From an uncultured Clostridiaceae bacterium (GTDB lineage Bacteria > Bacillota > Clostridia > Clostridiales > Clostridiaceae): a DNA stretch of 64,000 nucleotides. Location of the stretch: contig CAMJGD010000002.1 in the NCBI GenBank assembly GCA_946405135.1, forward strand, positions 291,969 to 355,968, in the 5' to 3' direction. Shown in pieces: positions 38,452-48,524 of the stretch (positions within the stretch are counted from its first letter, which is position 1; each line of letters starts with the position of its first letter). The position numbers were made by a program, and so were the translations under genes. The notes beneath the pieces were generated by a model, which was not told where the DNA came from, did not search any database, and saw only the letters and a program-made list of their open reading frames with translations.

Positions 38452-38698
38452 AATTATATCTCCTTTTATTAATAAAACTGTATAAATTTAATAAATAAAT
38501 TTTTTCATACTCTTATATAAATAGTATATGTATAATATTTCATTTTGTTATCAATTGAAACAACTTTATTATGATTATATTAGTTAATTATCCTAAAGTA
38601 AAGAACTTTTTGATAAGATATATTATCAATTGATAACGTATTTGTGGTGAGATTGTTTCTAATCCTCAATTTATATTGGTTTTAAATTAATAAAAAAA
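38452..38698. other. AT-rich gap with repeated TTATCAATTGA boxes
   Basis: No gene is seen. TTATCAATTGATAA (38623-38636, a 14-base perfect palindrome) and the near copy TTATCAATTGAAA (38548-38560) lie about 75 bases apart upstream of the P-type ATPase. They are candidate operators. Confidence 0.45.
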
Positions 38699-38729
38699 GT
38701 CATATAGATTTTTGATTTATCTATATGAC
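38699..38729 (-). terminator. terminator after clpB
   Basis: GTCATATAGAT (38699-38709) pairs with ATCTATATGAC (38719-38729), and Ts follow on the minus strand. Confidence 0.75.
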
Positions 38730-38794
38730 CTTTATATACTTATTTTTTTCAAAGGAAATAATTTTTTAATCACTTTTTAACGATTGCTTTGATT

Positions 38795-41395
38795 TTACAC
38801 TTTTTCTATTATAATTTCGTCACCTTTTGAATCAATACCCACAGTGACTCCATCATATATTTCTCCTGCAATTATCTTTTTTGCTATATTTGTTTCAAGA
38901 GTATTTTCTATATATCTTCTCAAAGGTCTTGCACCATAAAAAGGATCATATCCTTCTTTAGCAAGAAGCTCTTTAGCAGCCTCTGTTACTACTAAATCTA
39001 TATTTCTATCCTTTAATCTATTTCTTACATCCTCTAAGAATATATCTATTATCTTCTTTATTCCACTCATACCAAGTGGTTTAAACATTATTATATCATC
39101 AACCCTATTTATAAACTCAGGCTTAAATCTGCTCTTCATCTCATTCATAACAGTTTCCCTTACTCTATCATCTATTCTAAATTCAGAAGTGTTTTCAAGA
39201 AGATGAGAACTTCCTATATTAGATGTCATTATGATAATGCAATTTTTAAAATCTACTACCTTGCCTTTATTATCCGTAAGCCTTCCATCATCAAATATTT
39301 GAAGAAAAATATTAAACACATCATCATGAGCCTTTTCTATTTCATCAAACAGTATTACACTATACGGCTTTCTTCTTACTGCTTCAGTAAGCTGTCCTCC
39401 TTCTTCATAACCCACATATCCAGGAGGAGCTCCAATAAGTCTTGAAACAGAATATTTCTCCATATATTCAGACATATCAATCCTAATAATATTATCTTCA
39501 CTATCAAATAAATTTCTTGCTAAAGTTTTTGCAAGTTCTGTTTTTCCTACTCCAGTAGGACCTAAAAATATAAATGTACCAATAGGTCTTCTAGAGTCTT
39601 TAAGACCTGCTCTTGCTCTAATAACTGCATTAGATACCGCAGTTACAGCTTCATCCTGCCCTACTACTCTTTTCTTAAGCTCATCTTCAAGTCTTAAAAG
39701 TTTCTGTTTTTCTCCCTCAATTAATCTTGTTACAGGGATTCCAGTCCATCTAGATACTATTTCAGATATTTCTTGTTCTGTTACTTCTTCTTTAAGCAGT
39801 GCTCCTTCATAGTTTTCTTTTAACAATTCTTCTTTTTCTTTTATTTGCTGCTCTAATTGAGGTACAGTTCCATACTTTAACTCTGCTACTTTATTTAAAT
39901 CATATTCTCTTTCATATTTTTCTATCTGCCCTCTAACTTCATCTAACTTAGTTTTAAGATTCCTTATTTCCATTATCTGAGCTTTTTCTTTTTCATATTT
40001 AGCTGTCATCTCTTTATCTTTGTCTTTAAGTTCACTTATTTCTCTTTCTACATTTTTTAATCTTTCCTGAGTGGCAGTATCTTTTTCTTTAACCAAGGCT
40101 TCTTTTTCAATCTCTAGTTGAAAAATCTTTCTTCTAACTATATCAAGCTCTGTAGGAAGACTGTCAATTTCAGTTCTTATCATAGCCCCTGCTTCATCAA
40201 TAAGATCTATAGCTTTATCTGGAAGGAACCTATCTGAAATATATCTATGAGAAAGCTTTGCCGCAGCGATAATAGCTGAATCATGAATTCTTATACCATG
40301 ATGTATTTCAAATCTCTCTTTTAATCCTCTAAGAATGGATATAGTATCCTCTACAGTAGGCTCATCTACTATCACAGGTTGAAATCTTCTTTCTAATGCT
40401 TTATCTTTTTCTATATAGTTTCTATATTCATCAAAAGTTGTAGCACCTATGCAATGTAACTCACCTCTGGCTAGAAGAGGCTTTATTATATTACCTGCAT
40501 CCATTGCACCTTCTGCTTTTCCTGCCCCTACTATGGTATGTATTTCATCAATAAATAGAATTATTCTTCCATCACTGCTTTGAACTTCTTTAAGTACCGC
40601 CTTAAGTCTTTCTTCAAATTCCCCTCTATATTTAGCTCCAGCTATAAGAGCACCCATATCTAGAGAAAATATAACTTTATTTTTTAATCCTTCAGGCACA
40701 TCTCCTCTAACTATCCTTTCAGCTAATCCCTCAACAATAGCTGTCTTACCTACACCAGGTTCACCTATAAGTACAGGATTATTTTTTGTTCTTCTTGATA
40801 ATATTCTTATAGTTCTTCTTATTTCGTCATCTCTTCCTATGACAGGATCTAACTTATGTTTTTTAGCAGCTTCCACTAAATTCATTCCATATTTAGTTAA
40901 AGCATCATAGGTTCCTTCAGGATCTTGAGTATCTACTCTTTGATTTCCTCTTACTAGGGCAAGAGCAGATAAAAAATCTTTTTTATTTATGGAATATTTG
41001 GCCAGTATACTTCCTACTTCACCTTTATAATCTATATCCATAATAGCAAGCATAACATGCTCTACACTAATGTAAGTATCTTTAAAGTTTTCTGCTATAT
41101 CCTCTGCTTTTACAAATACCTCTTCTATCCTTCTTGTTGCATACACCCCTGAAGAGTCTGCTCCAATCCCTAAAACCTTAGGCATTTTATCTAGCTCTGT
41201 CTTGACAGATTCTCTTAATGCTTTTAGATTTACTCCCATTTTTTCAACTATATTAGGAATAAGTCCATCCTCTTGATTTATAAGTGCAGAAAATAAATGG
41301 ATTATATCCACCTGTTGATGATTAAATTTTACTGCAGTAATTTGAGCATCATTTAAAGCCTGCTGAACTTTAACAGTAAGTTTTTCTATATTCAT
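38795..41395 (-). CDS. clpB: ClpB disaggregase chaperone
   Basis: The 866-residue AAA+ hexamer works with DnaK to rescue aggregated proteins. It has an N-terminal repeat domain, NBD1 with Walker [10 protein letters not shown] (about 205) and Walker [12 protein letters not shown]. The ClpB-specific coiled-coil M domain spans about residues 400-520 ([20 protein letters not shown]). NBD2 has [10 protein letters not shown] and the conserved RPLRRYIE end. The M domain marks it as ClpB, not ClpC. No CtsR or CIRCE operator was found. GGTGA precedes the ATG. Confidence 0.96.
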   Translation of the reverse strand: MNIEKLTVKVQQALNDAQITAVKFNHQQVDIIHLFSALINQEDGLIPNIVEKMGVNLKALRESVKTELDKMPKVLGIGADSSGVYATRRIEEVFVKAEDIAENFKDTYISVEHVMLAIMDIDYKGEVGSILAKYSINKKDFLSALALVRGNQRVDTQDPEGTYDALTKYGMNLVEAAKKHKLDPVIGRDDEIRRTIRILSRRTKNNPVLIGEPGVGKTAIVEGLAERIVRGDVPEGLKNKVIFSLDMGALIAGAKYRGEFEERLKAVLKEVQSSDGRIILFIDEIHTIVGAGKAEGAMDAGNIIKPLLARGELHCIGATTFDEYRNYIEKDKALERRFQPVIVDEPTVEDTISILRGLKERFEIHHGIRIHDSAIIAAAKLSHRYISDRFLPDKAIDLIDEAGAMIRTEIDSLPTELDIVRRKIFQLEIEKEALVKEKDTATQERLKNVEREISELKDKDKEMTAKYEKEKAQIMEIRNLKTKLDEVRGQIEKYEREYDLNKVAELKYGTVPQLEQQIKEKEELLKENYEGALLKEEVTEQEISEIVSRWTGIPVTRLIEGEKQKLLRLEDELKKRVVGQDEAVTAVSNAVIRARAGLKDSRRPIGTFIFLGPTGVGKTELAKTLARNLFDSEDNIIRIDMSEYMEKYSVSRLIGAPPGYVGYEEGGQLTEAVRRKPYSVILFDEIEKAHDDVFNIFLQIFDDGRLTDNKGKVVDFKNCIIIMTSNIGSSHLLENTSEFRIDDRVRETVMNEMKSRFKPEFINRVDDIIMFKPLGMSGIKKIIDIFLEDVRNRLKDRNIDLVVTEAAKELLAKEGYDPFYGARPLRRYIENTLETNIAKKIIAGEIYDGVTVGIDSKGDEIIIEKV

Positions 41396-41527
41396 TCTCT
41401 CACCTTCTAATTATTTTTTATTATATTATTTAAGTTCAATGTACAAAACAACAGAATATTCCTTTTGATAATTAAAATCATTCAACTAACAAAATGGTAA
41501 AATTACATCCATTTGATTAAAAGCAGA

Positions 41528-41564
41528 AAAACGCAGTCACGATAATGCATCATAACTACGCTTT
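41528..41564 (-). terminator. terminator after the first HTH-TPR gene
   Basis: A 15-bp stem with several G-U pairs on the minus strand (41550-41564 with 41528-41542) is followed by Ts. Confidence 0.65.
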
Positions 41565-41580
41565 TAACAATAAATTTAAT

Positions 41581-42840
41581 TTACATCTTTTTTTCTACTG
41601 CCATAGCTAAGGAATAATATTTAATAGCTTCTCTTACCTCTCCCAGCTTATAATACATATTTCCCATTTCCAAATATCTATCATATCTTTCACGTTTATT
41701 ACCAAATTTAAATAGCGCATCTACAGCTAAATTCATATACATTTCCGATTGCTTATATTTTCCTTGCTTTTGCAGTATTATAGACTTAAAATAATATGCT
41801 CTTTCTATAAACCTTATGTTATCACAGCTAATAGCATTGTCAAGTGCATCCTCGCATATTTTTTGTGCTACTTCTAAAACATTATACTTTACTAATTCAT
41901 CTATACACATTAACATGTATTCCACATAGCCTTCTTCATCATCTTTAGGATACACAGATAAACCTTCTTCTATATATTCTATAGGTTTTTGTTCTTCACC
42001 AAATTCAAACATTGCTATTGCATAGTTAAGCATAGCTTTCGATTTTTTTATTCCATTATTACCATAGTATTTATAAGATTTCTGCTCATACTCACTAAAA
42101 TTATCTTTCCCCATTTTAAATGAAATTATAGACAATATTTGATATACTTCTGCCTTTTTAGTATCATCTTTAACATAGGGTAACATTTCTTTAAGTCTTA
42201 TAGCCACCTCATAGGCTCTTTCATAATTCTTCAGCATTATATAACAAGCAGCTTCATTAAATGCTACAGAGGTAAGCAGGTCATAATCTTCTATATTACT
42301 ATCTCTTATACTTTTTCGCACTGCATTATAGTAGGTAGAAGCTTGTGAATACTCCCCGTTTAAATAAAAATATTTTGCCATATCTTTATAGTATATTAAT
42401 TTATTATACTCTATATCTGACTTTTGGGATAAGTCATAATATTGGGAAGTTATAAGCTGTATACTTTCAAACCTATTTTCTTTAATATATTGATCAAATA
42501 GCAGATGAATAATCTTAAAACCCAAATCATAGTAGTTATATTGCAGAGCATAATCTAGATTATAATAGAGTTTCTCCTCTACATCTTTAGAAAAATTTTG
42601 TTTTTCTAAAAGATCTAAATTACTTATAATCTGCTGTTTAACATCCTTTAAAAGATAATCTATATTTAAATCTAATTTTTCTGCTATAAATTCCAAGACC
42701 CAATATTCAGGCCTTATTTTATCATTTTCTATACAGCTCATTTTAGACACAGATATTTTATCTCCGCAAATATCTTTTAATGTAGCCCCTTTATATATTC
42801 TTGCTCTTTTTATTTTTTCACCTACAGATAATATTTCCAC
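41581..42840 (-). CDS. XRE-family HTH regulator with TPR repeats
   Basis: The 419-residue protein has an XRE-type DNA-binding domain (SVGEKIKRARIYKGATLKDI, then GDKISVSKMSCIENDKI, about residues 5-45) and about nine tetratricopeptide-like helical repeats. The layout matches peptide-responsive RRNPP regulators (PlcR, Rap, Rgg types), but no peptide gene is adjacent. The start is GTG at 42840 with AGGTG upstream. It is a paralogue of the next gene, 81 bases away in the same direction; they probably form one transcript. Confidence 0.8.
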   Translation of the reverse strand: MEILSVGEKIKRARIYKGATLKDICGDKISVSKMSCIENDKIRPEYWVLEFIAEKLDLNIDYLLKDVKQQIISNLDLLEKQNFSKDVEEKLYYNLDYALQYNYYDLGFKIIHLLFDQYIKENRFESIQLITSQYYDLSQKSDIEYNKLIYYKDMAKYFYLNGEYSQASTYYNAVRKSIRDSNIEDYDLLTSVAFNEAACYIMLKNYERAYEVAIRLKEMLPYVKDDTKKAEVYQILSIISFKMGKDNFSEYEQKSYKYYGNNGIKKSKAMLNYAIAMFEFGEEQKPIEYIEEGLSVYPKDDEEGYVEYMLMCIDELVKYNVLEVAQKICEDALDNAISCDNIRFIERAYYFKSIILQKQGKYKQSEMYMNLAVDALFKFGNKRERYDRYLEMGNMYYKLGEVREAIKYYSLAMAVEKKM

Positions 42841-42921
42841 GTTTCATCACACCTATCTAAAACTAAAGCTTTTAAAAATTTACTTATATTTTAATACTTT
42901 TTATAACAAAGTACTTGTCCT

Positions 42922-44226
42922 TTATAATTCCTTTATTATACCTAGCTGTTTAAATAAGGACACTCCTTCATTTAGATACTTTGCTGCTTTAGCATCATTT
43001 TTACTATCTATGTAAAACTTCCCAAGCATTATACATATTTCTGCGGCTTGTTTAAAGCAATCCATGTTTTTTGCAAAATTTAATGCTACTATTAATGTAT
43101 TTTCAGCTTCTAACAAATTGCCTTCAATTAATTCTACCCTATGCTTTAAAATATAATAATTTATTAATGCCAAATTATCTCCATCCTGTATGTTAGAAGA
43201 TATTTCTTCTAATATCTCATTGCAATTTTTTAAATCCTTTAATTTTATATAGTTTTCGCAGATGCTTACCAAAGTCTCAATCAACTTGGGATCTCTATTT
43301 TTAGCTCTTATTTCTTTAGCTTTACTAAAGTGTCTAAAAGATTCTTCAATATTTTCAAATTCGTAAAATAATTTTCCTAAATCATTTTCAATTTGAGAGG
43401 TTTGAAAAGAATTTTTTAATTTTCTATATATATCTAATGTTTTTTTTGAATACTTTATAGCATTCTCTACTTCACCTTTTTCATTATACTCTTTTGCTAA
43501 CAGTAATAAAGACTTTGCATATTCTTCTTTATTATCAATCTGATCAAACTTTTCTTTTGCAAGATAAGAATAGTTTATAGCCTTGTCCAAATTTTCTAAT
43601 TTAAAATAGGTACTTGCTATATAATAGTATATTTCTGCAAGTAAAGGATCATTTCCTACGTCACTATCCAAAAAAACCTTTTCTGCCTGTTGGAAATAGC
43701 TGTTAGAAGAGTGATAAGCTCTTAATTCAAAGGTTATTTTACCTAAATTAAGAAAAGTATTTACAATATCTTCAAAGCTATTATTTTTAATAAATATTAC
43801 ATTAGCAGATAGAAAGAATTGTTGAGCTAAAGTATATTCTCGCTTTGTCATATATATATTTGCTCTTAAATAAAGATTTTTTGCTTTTCTATATTCAAGA
43901 TTATACTTTTCTGCATAATATAAAGCTTTTTCTATGTATTGTTCTCCTAAATTAATATCTCCATTTAATATATAAGCTTCAGCTATGTTTTCAAAATATA
44001 AACAGTTCTTTTCTGCCTGGGTTTCTTCAGATTCCATAAGATATTCTACAGAAGTATTTAAAGTACTTGCTAAATACTCCAGTAAATCCATACTAGGATT
44101 GGATTTACCAGATTCCACCAAACTAATTTGTCCCGGAGTTATCCTTTCTCCTGCTAAATCTTTTAAAGTCATATTTAATTCTTTTCTTCTCTTTTTAATC
44201 TTTTCTCCTAAAGACAATATCTCCAT
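42922..44226 (-). CDS. XRE-family HTH regulator with TPR repeats (paralogue)
   Basis: The 434-residue protein starts MEILSLGEKIKKRRKELNMT with an HTH (about 5-60; ERITPGQISLVESGKSNPS is a canonical recognition helix region). TPR-like repeats follow (AEAYILNGDINLGEQYIEKA, AEIYYYIASTYFKLENLDKA). It is closely parallel to the 41581 gene at the N-terminus and overall design. The start is the ATG at 44226, behind AAAGGAAG; an ATG two codons earlier touches the site. The ligand is unknown. Confidence 0.8.
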   Translation of the reverse strand: MEILSLGEKIKKRRKELNMTLKDLAGERITPGQISLVESGKSNPSMDLLEYLASTLNTSVEYLMESEETQAEKNCLYFENIAEAYILNGDINLGEQYIEKALYYAEKYNLEYRKAKNLYLRANIYMTKREYTLAQQFFLSANVIFIKNNSFEDIVNTFLNLGKITFELRAYHSSNSYFQQAEKVFLDSDVGNDPLLAEIYYYIASTYFKLENLDKAINYSYLAKEKFDQIDNKEEYAKSLLLLAKEYNEKGEVENAIKYSKKTLDIYRKLKNSFQTSQIENDLGKLFYEFENIEESFRHFSKAKEIRAKNRDPKLIETLVSICENYIKLKDLKNCNEILEEISSNIQDGDNLALINYYILKHRVELIEGNLLEAENTLIVALNFAKNMDCFKQAAEICIMLGKFYIDSKNDAKAAKYLNEGVSLFKQLGIIKEL

Positions 44227-44388
44227 AACCATCTTCCTTTACTGAAGTATCCATTAATTTTAATTTTATTAAACAATTTATTATAACCATTATTTATTAT
44301 ATCATATTTTTATTAAAATCCCCACATTTTTATGGCATATTATTCAATATATTTACATAATTTATAGTAATATATTATTTTATGAGAA

Positions 44389-44411
44389 GAACTCGAGATA
44401 AACCCGAGTTC
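44389..44411 (-). terminator. terminator of the YtxH-like gene
   Basis: GAACTCG (44389-44395) pairs with CGAGTTC (44405-44411), and a T-containing tail follows on the minus strand. Confidence 0.55.
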
Positions 44412-44429
44412 CTTACAGCTTAAGTGTAT

Positions 44430-44606
44430 TTATCTCATCCATTTAACCATATTATCATACATGTCTTCTGCCATGTTTTTCATGACTTTTCCGGATTTTC
44501 GCATTCTTCTTTTAGTTGATCTATCTACTTGCGGCATCGCCATCATACCTATAGCTGTACCAATTATAGCGCCTGTAGTAACTCCTGTTATAAAACTATT
44601 TCGCAT
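44430..44606 (-). CDS. YtxH-like small membrane protein
   Basis: The 58-residue protein has one membrane helix, FITGVTTGAIIGTAIGMMAMP, with the Gly-rich pattern of YtxH proteins. A basic, helical cytoplasmic tail (RRMRKSGKVMKNMAEDMYDN) follows. The start is ATG at 44606, eight bases after AGAGG; a GTG at 44615 lies inside that site. YtxH proteins are linked to general stress in Bacillus; the role here is inferred by similarity only. Confidence 0.7.
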   Translation of the reverse strand: MRNSFITGVTTGAIIGTAIGMMAMPQVDRSTKRRMRKSGKVMKNMAEDMYDNMVKWMR

Positions 44607-44679
44607 ATTCAACACCTCTTTTAAATTATTATATATTTAGAATATGCATTTTTTTATATATTAAACATTGAAATTATTT

Positions 44680-45303
44680 CTATGGAATAATGTTTCCTAA
44701 AGCTTCTTTTGCCAATTTATCTGCTAGGTCATTGTATTTATCTCCTGAATGTCCTTTAACTTTCACAAAATTTATATTTATTTTTTTCATATTTTTTTGC
44801 ATATAGTCATAATATTTTTTAGTTAAAACAGTATTTCTATTCCAAGTGCCTAAAGCCCAGCAGGATAATCCTTGATAATCATGAAAGATTCTTATATAGT
44901 TTAAGTTGTTATCTATACAATATTTAATAGCACTTTCTACAGCTAGAATTTCTCCTGCTATATTTCTATGTGCTAAAGCGCTTTCATCCATGCCTACTCC
45001 ATTTTCTTTGTACAGTATGTTGTCATCCTTTACTACTGCAAATCCATAAGCATAAGCTCTTTTTTCTTCTGAAAAACTTCCATCCACATATATATTTATG
45101 TATTCTTCATAAGACTCTTCTTCAAAATTTGACTCATAGAAATTCTTATGAGCATCAATAAAATTTTCTGCCTCTTGCTTTGAAGGAAAACTTTTATATA
45201 TAGCTCCTTTAAATCCTATAACCTCTTCTTTACATTCATTCCAATTTTGAAATATAAATGGTCCGCCGCTTTTCCCTTTCACTACTGCATAATACTTTCC
45301 CAT
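44680..45303 (-). CDS. rnhA: ribonuclease HI with N-terminal RNA-binding (Cauli_VI) domain
   Basis: The 207-residue enzyme cuts RNA in RNA-DNA hybrids. The N-terminal segment (MGKYYAVVKGKSGGPFIF, WNECKEEVIGFKGAIYKSF) is the small hybrid-binding domain. The catalytic carboxylates D74 (IYVDGSF), E118 (GEILAVES), D142 (HDYQGL) and D192 (NDLADKLAK) are all present. AGGAG lies upstream of the ATG. The DUF1232 gene lies 11 bases upstream in the same direction, so the two are probably co-transcribed. Confidence 0.93.
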   Translation of the reverse strand: MGKYYAVVKGKSGGPFIFQNWNECKEEVIGFKGAIYKSFPSKQEAENFIDAHKNFYESNFEEESYEEYINIYVDGSFSEEKRAYAYGFAVVKDDNILYKENGVGMDESALAHRNIAGEILAVESAIKYCIDNNLNYIRIFHDYQGLSCWALGTWNRNTVLTKKYYDYMQKNMKKININFVKVKGHSGDKYNDLADKLAKEALGNIIP

Positions 45304-45314
45304 ATTATAACTCC

Positions 45315-46283
45315 TTACTCTAGGGCTAATTTTTCAATGGCACTATATAATTTATCCACATTAGTTCCACCAGTAAACTTACTTAAATACTTTAATCCTT
45401 CTCTTAAGACCAATATTATATCGTTTTCTCCTTCCCAATTTTCTAGCACAACTTGTAATGGTACCTCACCTATTATTTTATTCAAAGCAAAAAATGCCAC
45501 TGCAAAATCATCTATTTTCCCAATAAAGGGTATTTTATCTGGCAATATATCTATGGGTGATGCCAAATAGGCCAAAGATATACTTACAGCTGCTTTTGTT
45601 TTAATTTTAACCCTTTTATCTTTAAACAATCTAAATATTAAAGCAACTATATCTGGAATGACAGCTGCCCATTTAAATGCAGGCTGATATTTATCTGAAA
45701 CTTTTGTTTCAACGCATTCTCTTGCTTTAGTATATCCGTCTTTTACTTTTTCTATATCCTTAAAATTAATATTTTCTTCATCACATTTTTCTTCTAAAAT
45801 CACTGCATCTTCTATAGCTATGCTTTCTGTCTGTTTGTTCATTGAAATTTTTATATTTTCAGCTACAGCTTGTACAAAATTTCCTACCAAATTAATGGAT
45901 TTCAGCTCAAAATCTACAAAAGGGACTGCCTTAAGTATTATATTTAGATCGATTATTACACTTCCATCTTTAATATCCAATCCACTTTGTTTTAAACTTT
46001 TTATGCTTTTTTTAATAGCAAAGTTTCTAATAAATCCTGCTATACCTATTTTATATACTTTTGCTGAAGTAACTTTTAAGCTTAATTTATTTTCATATAC
46101 ATTTCCAAAAGCTAATGTAGCTTTAAAAGGTATAGTTATTCCTTTAGTATATGAACCACAAATATCTACAAATTCATTTATAGATACTTTTTCTATCTTC
46201 AGACCTTCAACTTTTACATATTCTTCTATAATACTCAAAATATCTGAGCCTGAAATTTGAACTTCTACTTTAGAAATATTCAT
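45315..46283 (-). CDS. DUF1232 (YkvA-like) protein with large N-terminal region
   Basis: The 322-residue protein ends in the DUF1232 pattern (VSISLAYLASPIDILPDKIP, GKIDDFAVAFFALN, about 235-285). The N-terminal 200 residues have beta-strand-like alternation and low complexity, unrecognised; they contain FIRNFAIKKSIKSLKQSGLD. The function is unknown. The start is ATG at 46283, behind GGGGGAG; a TTG at 46298 lies within that site. It precedes rnhA. Confidence 0.65.
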   Translation of the reverse strand: MNISKVEVQISGSDILSIIEEYVKVEGLKIEKVSINEFVDICGSYTKGITIPFKATLAFGNVYENKLSLKVTSAKVYKIGIAGFIRNFAIKKSIKSLKQSGLDIKDGSVIIDLNIILKAVPFVDFELKSINLVGNFVQAVAENIKISMNKQTESIAIEDAVILEEKCDEENINFKDIEKVKDGYTKARECVETKVSDKYQPAFKWAAVIPDIVALIFRLFKDKRVKIKTKAAVSISLAYLASPIDILPDKIPFIGKIDDFAVAFFALNKIIGEVPLQVVLENWEGENDIILVLREGLKYLSKFTGGTNVDKLYSAIEKLALE

Positions 46284-46578
46284 AATATGCTCCCCCAAAT
46301 TTCAATGAATTCTCTTCATTTTAGTATACCATATATTATATACTAAAAAAATCATTTAATGCTATTTAACCCGTAAAAATGTAATATTTTATAGGATACT
46401 ATACAAAAGAACCATATAGAATAAATTTTTACATATAATAATAGATATTTAAAGCCAATCCATAACTTACTATGACAAAATTTATGAATATCATTAGACA
46501 TTTTATTTGTATTCAATATAATAATATTATGTTAACCGTCACTCCTCTAAATAATAAAATCAAAGGAGGAAAATCTTA

Positions 46579-48327
46579 ATGAAAAAAGCTAAAAATAAGT
46601 ATATAATAATTTCAGCTATACTGCTTATCCTTTCTCTTGTTTCTATAAGTATGATTGTTTTCGGTAATAAAAAAGAAATGTACAAACCCTACTCAGAATT
46701 TTTAAAAGATGTTTCTAACAAAAATATTATCACTGTATTTGTTAATAACTCCAGTTTTATAGATGTTAAACTAAAAGATGGTGTTTTGTATAAAACTGAT
46801 AATCCAAGAAGCAATAATTTTAAAGAAGAACTGTTAAAACAAAATATAGAAGTATCAGAAAAATCTCCAAACACTTTAAAGGATATGGTGCCTTCTGTAG
46901 TACTAGGAGTATCCCTATTATCAATTTTATTCATAGTTTTAAAGAATTCTAAAGTAAGTTCTAGAGCCATAGGTTCTGTGGATGCCTTAGATGTAAATGC
47001 TATAAAGGATTATAACTTTAATTTTGGCAGCATGGCTGGCAACGAAGAAGCCAAAGAAAGTGTTAAAGATATAGTAGATTTCTTAAAAGATCCTAAAAAG
47101 TACGAAAGATATGGTGCTAGAATACCAAGAGGTATTATATTATATGGAGAACCAGGGACAGGTAAAACTTTACTTGCTAAAGCTGTAGCCGGAGAAGCAA
47201 ATGTTCCTTTTTATGCTATGTCAGGTTCTGACTTTGTACAAGTATATGTAGGGGTTGGTGCTAGTAGGATAAGAAGCTTATTTAAAAAAGCTAAAGCCCA
47301 AGGAAAAGCAGTTATATTCATTGATGAAATAGATGCCATAGGTAAAAAGAGAGATTCTTCTAAAGCAGGTAGTTCCGACGAAAGAGATCAAACTTTAAAT
47401 GCTTTGCTTACAGAAATGTCTGGATTCAATGAAAATGATGGTATTGTAATCATGGCAGCAACTAATAGACTAGATATGCTTGACCCTGCTCTATTAAGAC
47501 CAGGAAGATTTGATAGACACATAGAAGTAAGTCTTCCAGATAAACAGGCTAGAGAAGAAATATTAAAGCTTCATTTGAAAAATAAGCCATTCAAACAAAT
47601 ATCTTTTAATGAATGGGCTCAAAAAACCTCATATTTTTCAGGAGCTAAACTTGAAAATCTAGTTAATGAAGCAGCTATAATAGCCTGTAAAGAAAACAGT
47701 GAATATATAAATAATTTCCACATGGAAAAAGCATTTTCTATTGTGCTGGCGGGCTATGAAAAAATAAACAGGAGTTCTATTAAAGATGAAGATAAAAAAA
47801 TAACTGCTTATCATGAAGCTGGACATGCACTTGTTTCATTAATGGCTCTTCCTCAAGATAAAATATCTAAAATAACAATTATTCCAACTTCCAAGGGTGC
47901 TGGAGGATATACTTTAAGTATACCTGAAGATAGAGCCTATCAAAGCTTAGACTATTTAAAAAAGAGAGTGATGGTACTTTTAGGGGGCAGAGCAGCAGAA
48001 GAATTAATCTTTGGAAAAGAAAAGATAACCACTGGTGCTTACAGCGATATAAAGCAAGGAACCAAAATTATAACAGATATGATAACAGAATATGGAATGG
48101 GTGAATCTTTAGGACTAATAAACCTTTCTGAAGCCTCAAGATTTAACAATCTAGATTCAAAAGTTATATTAGAGGAATGTAAATCTACCCTTGATGACTT
48201 ATACGAAAAAACAAAAAATATTTTAAAGCACAATGAAAATATTTTAGATAAAATAGCCCAAGTGCTGATAGAAAAAGAAACTATCACTTATAAAGAACTG
48301 AATTTTATAATAGAAGATCAATGTTAA
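46579..48327 (+). CDS. FtsH-like membrane AAA protease
   Basis: The 582-residue protein has an N-terminal helix (about 8-28), an extracytoplasmic stretch and a second helix (about 105-121). The AAA domain has Walker A GEPGTGKT (about 190), pore motif SDFVQVYVGVGA and IDEIDAIGKKRD, and the M41 zinc protease motif HEAGH (about 413). It is somewhat shorter than housekeeping FtsH and lacks its long acidic tail, so it may be a paralogue; the family assignment is firm. AAAGGAGG precedes the ATG. It is followed by a strong terminator facing the tRNA gene. Confidence 0.88.
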   Translation: MKKAKNKYIIISAILLILSLVSISMIVFGNKKEMYKPYSEFLKDVSNKNIITVFVNNSSFIDVKLKDGVLYKTDNPRSNNFKEELLKQNIEVSEKSPNTLKDMVPSVVLGVSLLSILFIVLKNSKVSSRAIGSVDALDVNAIKDYNFNFGSMAGNEEAKESVKDIVDFLKDPKKYERYGARIPRGIILYGEPGTGKTLLAKAVAGEANVPFYAMSGSDFVQVYVGVGASRIRSLFKKAKAQGKAVIFIDEIDAIGKKRDSSKAGSSDERDQTLNALLTEMSGFNENDGIVIMAATNRLDMLDPALLRPGRFDRHIEVSLPDKQAREEILKLHLKNKPFKQISFNEWAQKTSYFSGAKLENLVNEAAIIACKENSEYINNFHMEKAFSIVLAGYEKINRSSIKDEDKKITAYHEAGHALVSLMALPQDKISKITIIPTSKGAGGYTLSIPEDRAYQSLDYLKKRVMVLLGGRAAEELIFGKEKITTGAYSDIKQGTKIITDMITEYGMGESLGLINLSEASRFNNLDSKVILEECKSTLDDLYEKTKNILKHNENILDKIAQVLIEKETITYKELNFIIEDQC

Positions 48328-48344
48328 ATCTGATAAATTTTCGA

Positions 48345-48390
48345 ATAAAAATAAGAAGGTTTGAATAAATTCAAACCTTCTTATTTTTAT
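48345..48390. terminator. bidirectional terminator between ftsH-like gene and tRNA-Glu
   Basis: A perfect 22-bp inverted repeat (48345-48366 with 48369-48390) has T runs at both ends. It serves both neighbours. Confidence 0.9.
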
Positions 48391-48393
48391 AAG

Positions 48394-48468
48394 TGGTAGC
48401 CCGTAGGGGGATCGAACCCCTGATTCCACCGTGAGAGGGTGGCGTCTTAGCCACTTGACCAACGGGCC
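48394..48468 (-). tRNA. tRNA-Glu (anticodon CUC)
   Basis: On the minus strand the 75-base sequence folds as a full cloverleaf: acceptor GGCCCGU/ACGGGCU, D arm, anticodon stem CCACC/GGTGG with loop CTCTCAC (anticodon CTC), T arm AGGGG/CCCCT with TTCGATC, and encoded CCA at 48396-48394. A promoter lies upstream (TTGATT, 16 bases, TATAAT near 48516-48489). Confidence 0.97.
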
Positions 48469-48488
48469 TCAATTGCATCACAAAGATA

Positions 48489-48516
48489 ATTATACCACTT
48501 TATTTTAATAAATCAA
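48489..48516 (-). promoter_or_regulatory. promoter of tRNA-Glu
   Basis: On the minus strand, -35 TTGATT (48516-48511), a 16-base spacer and -10 TATAAT (48494-48489) lie about 20 bases before the tRNA 5' end. Confidence 0.6.
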
Positions 48517-48524
48517 CATTTTTT

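Noticed and set aside
41396..41500. CtsR or CIRCE operator upstream of clpB
   Set aside because: Neither GGTCAAA-type direct repeats nor TTAGCACTC/GAGTGCTAA were found, although clpB is often controlled by one of them.
48244..48462. Open frame crossing the end of the ftsH-like gene and tRNA-Glu
   Set aside because: It overlaps the tRNA and terminator on the same strand and is a chance frame.
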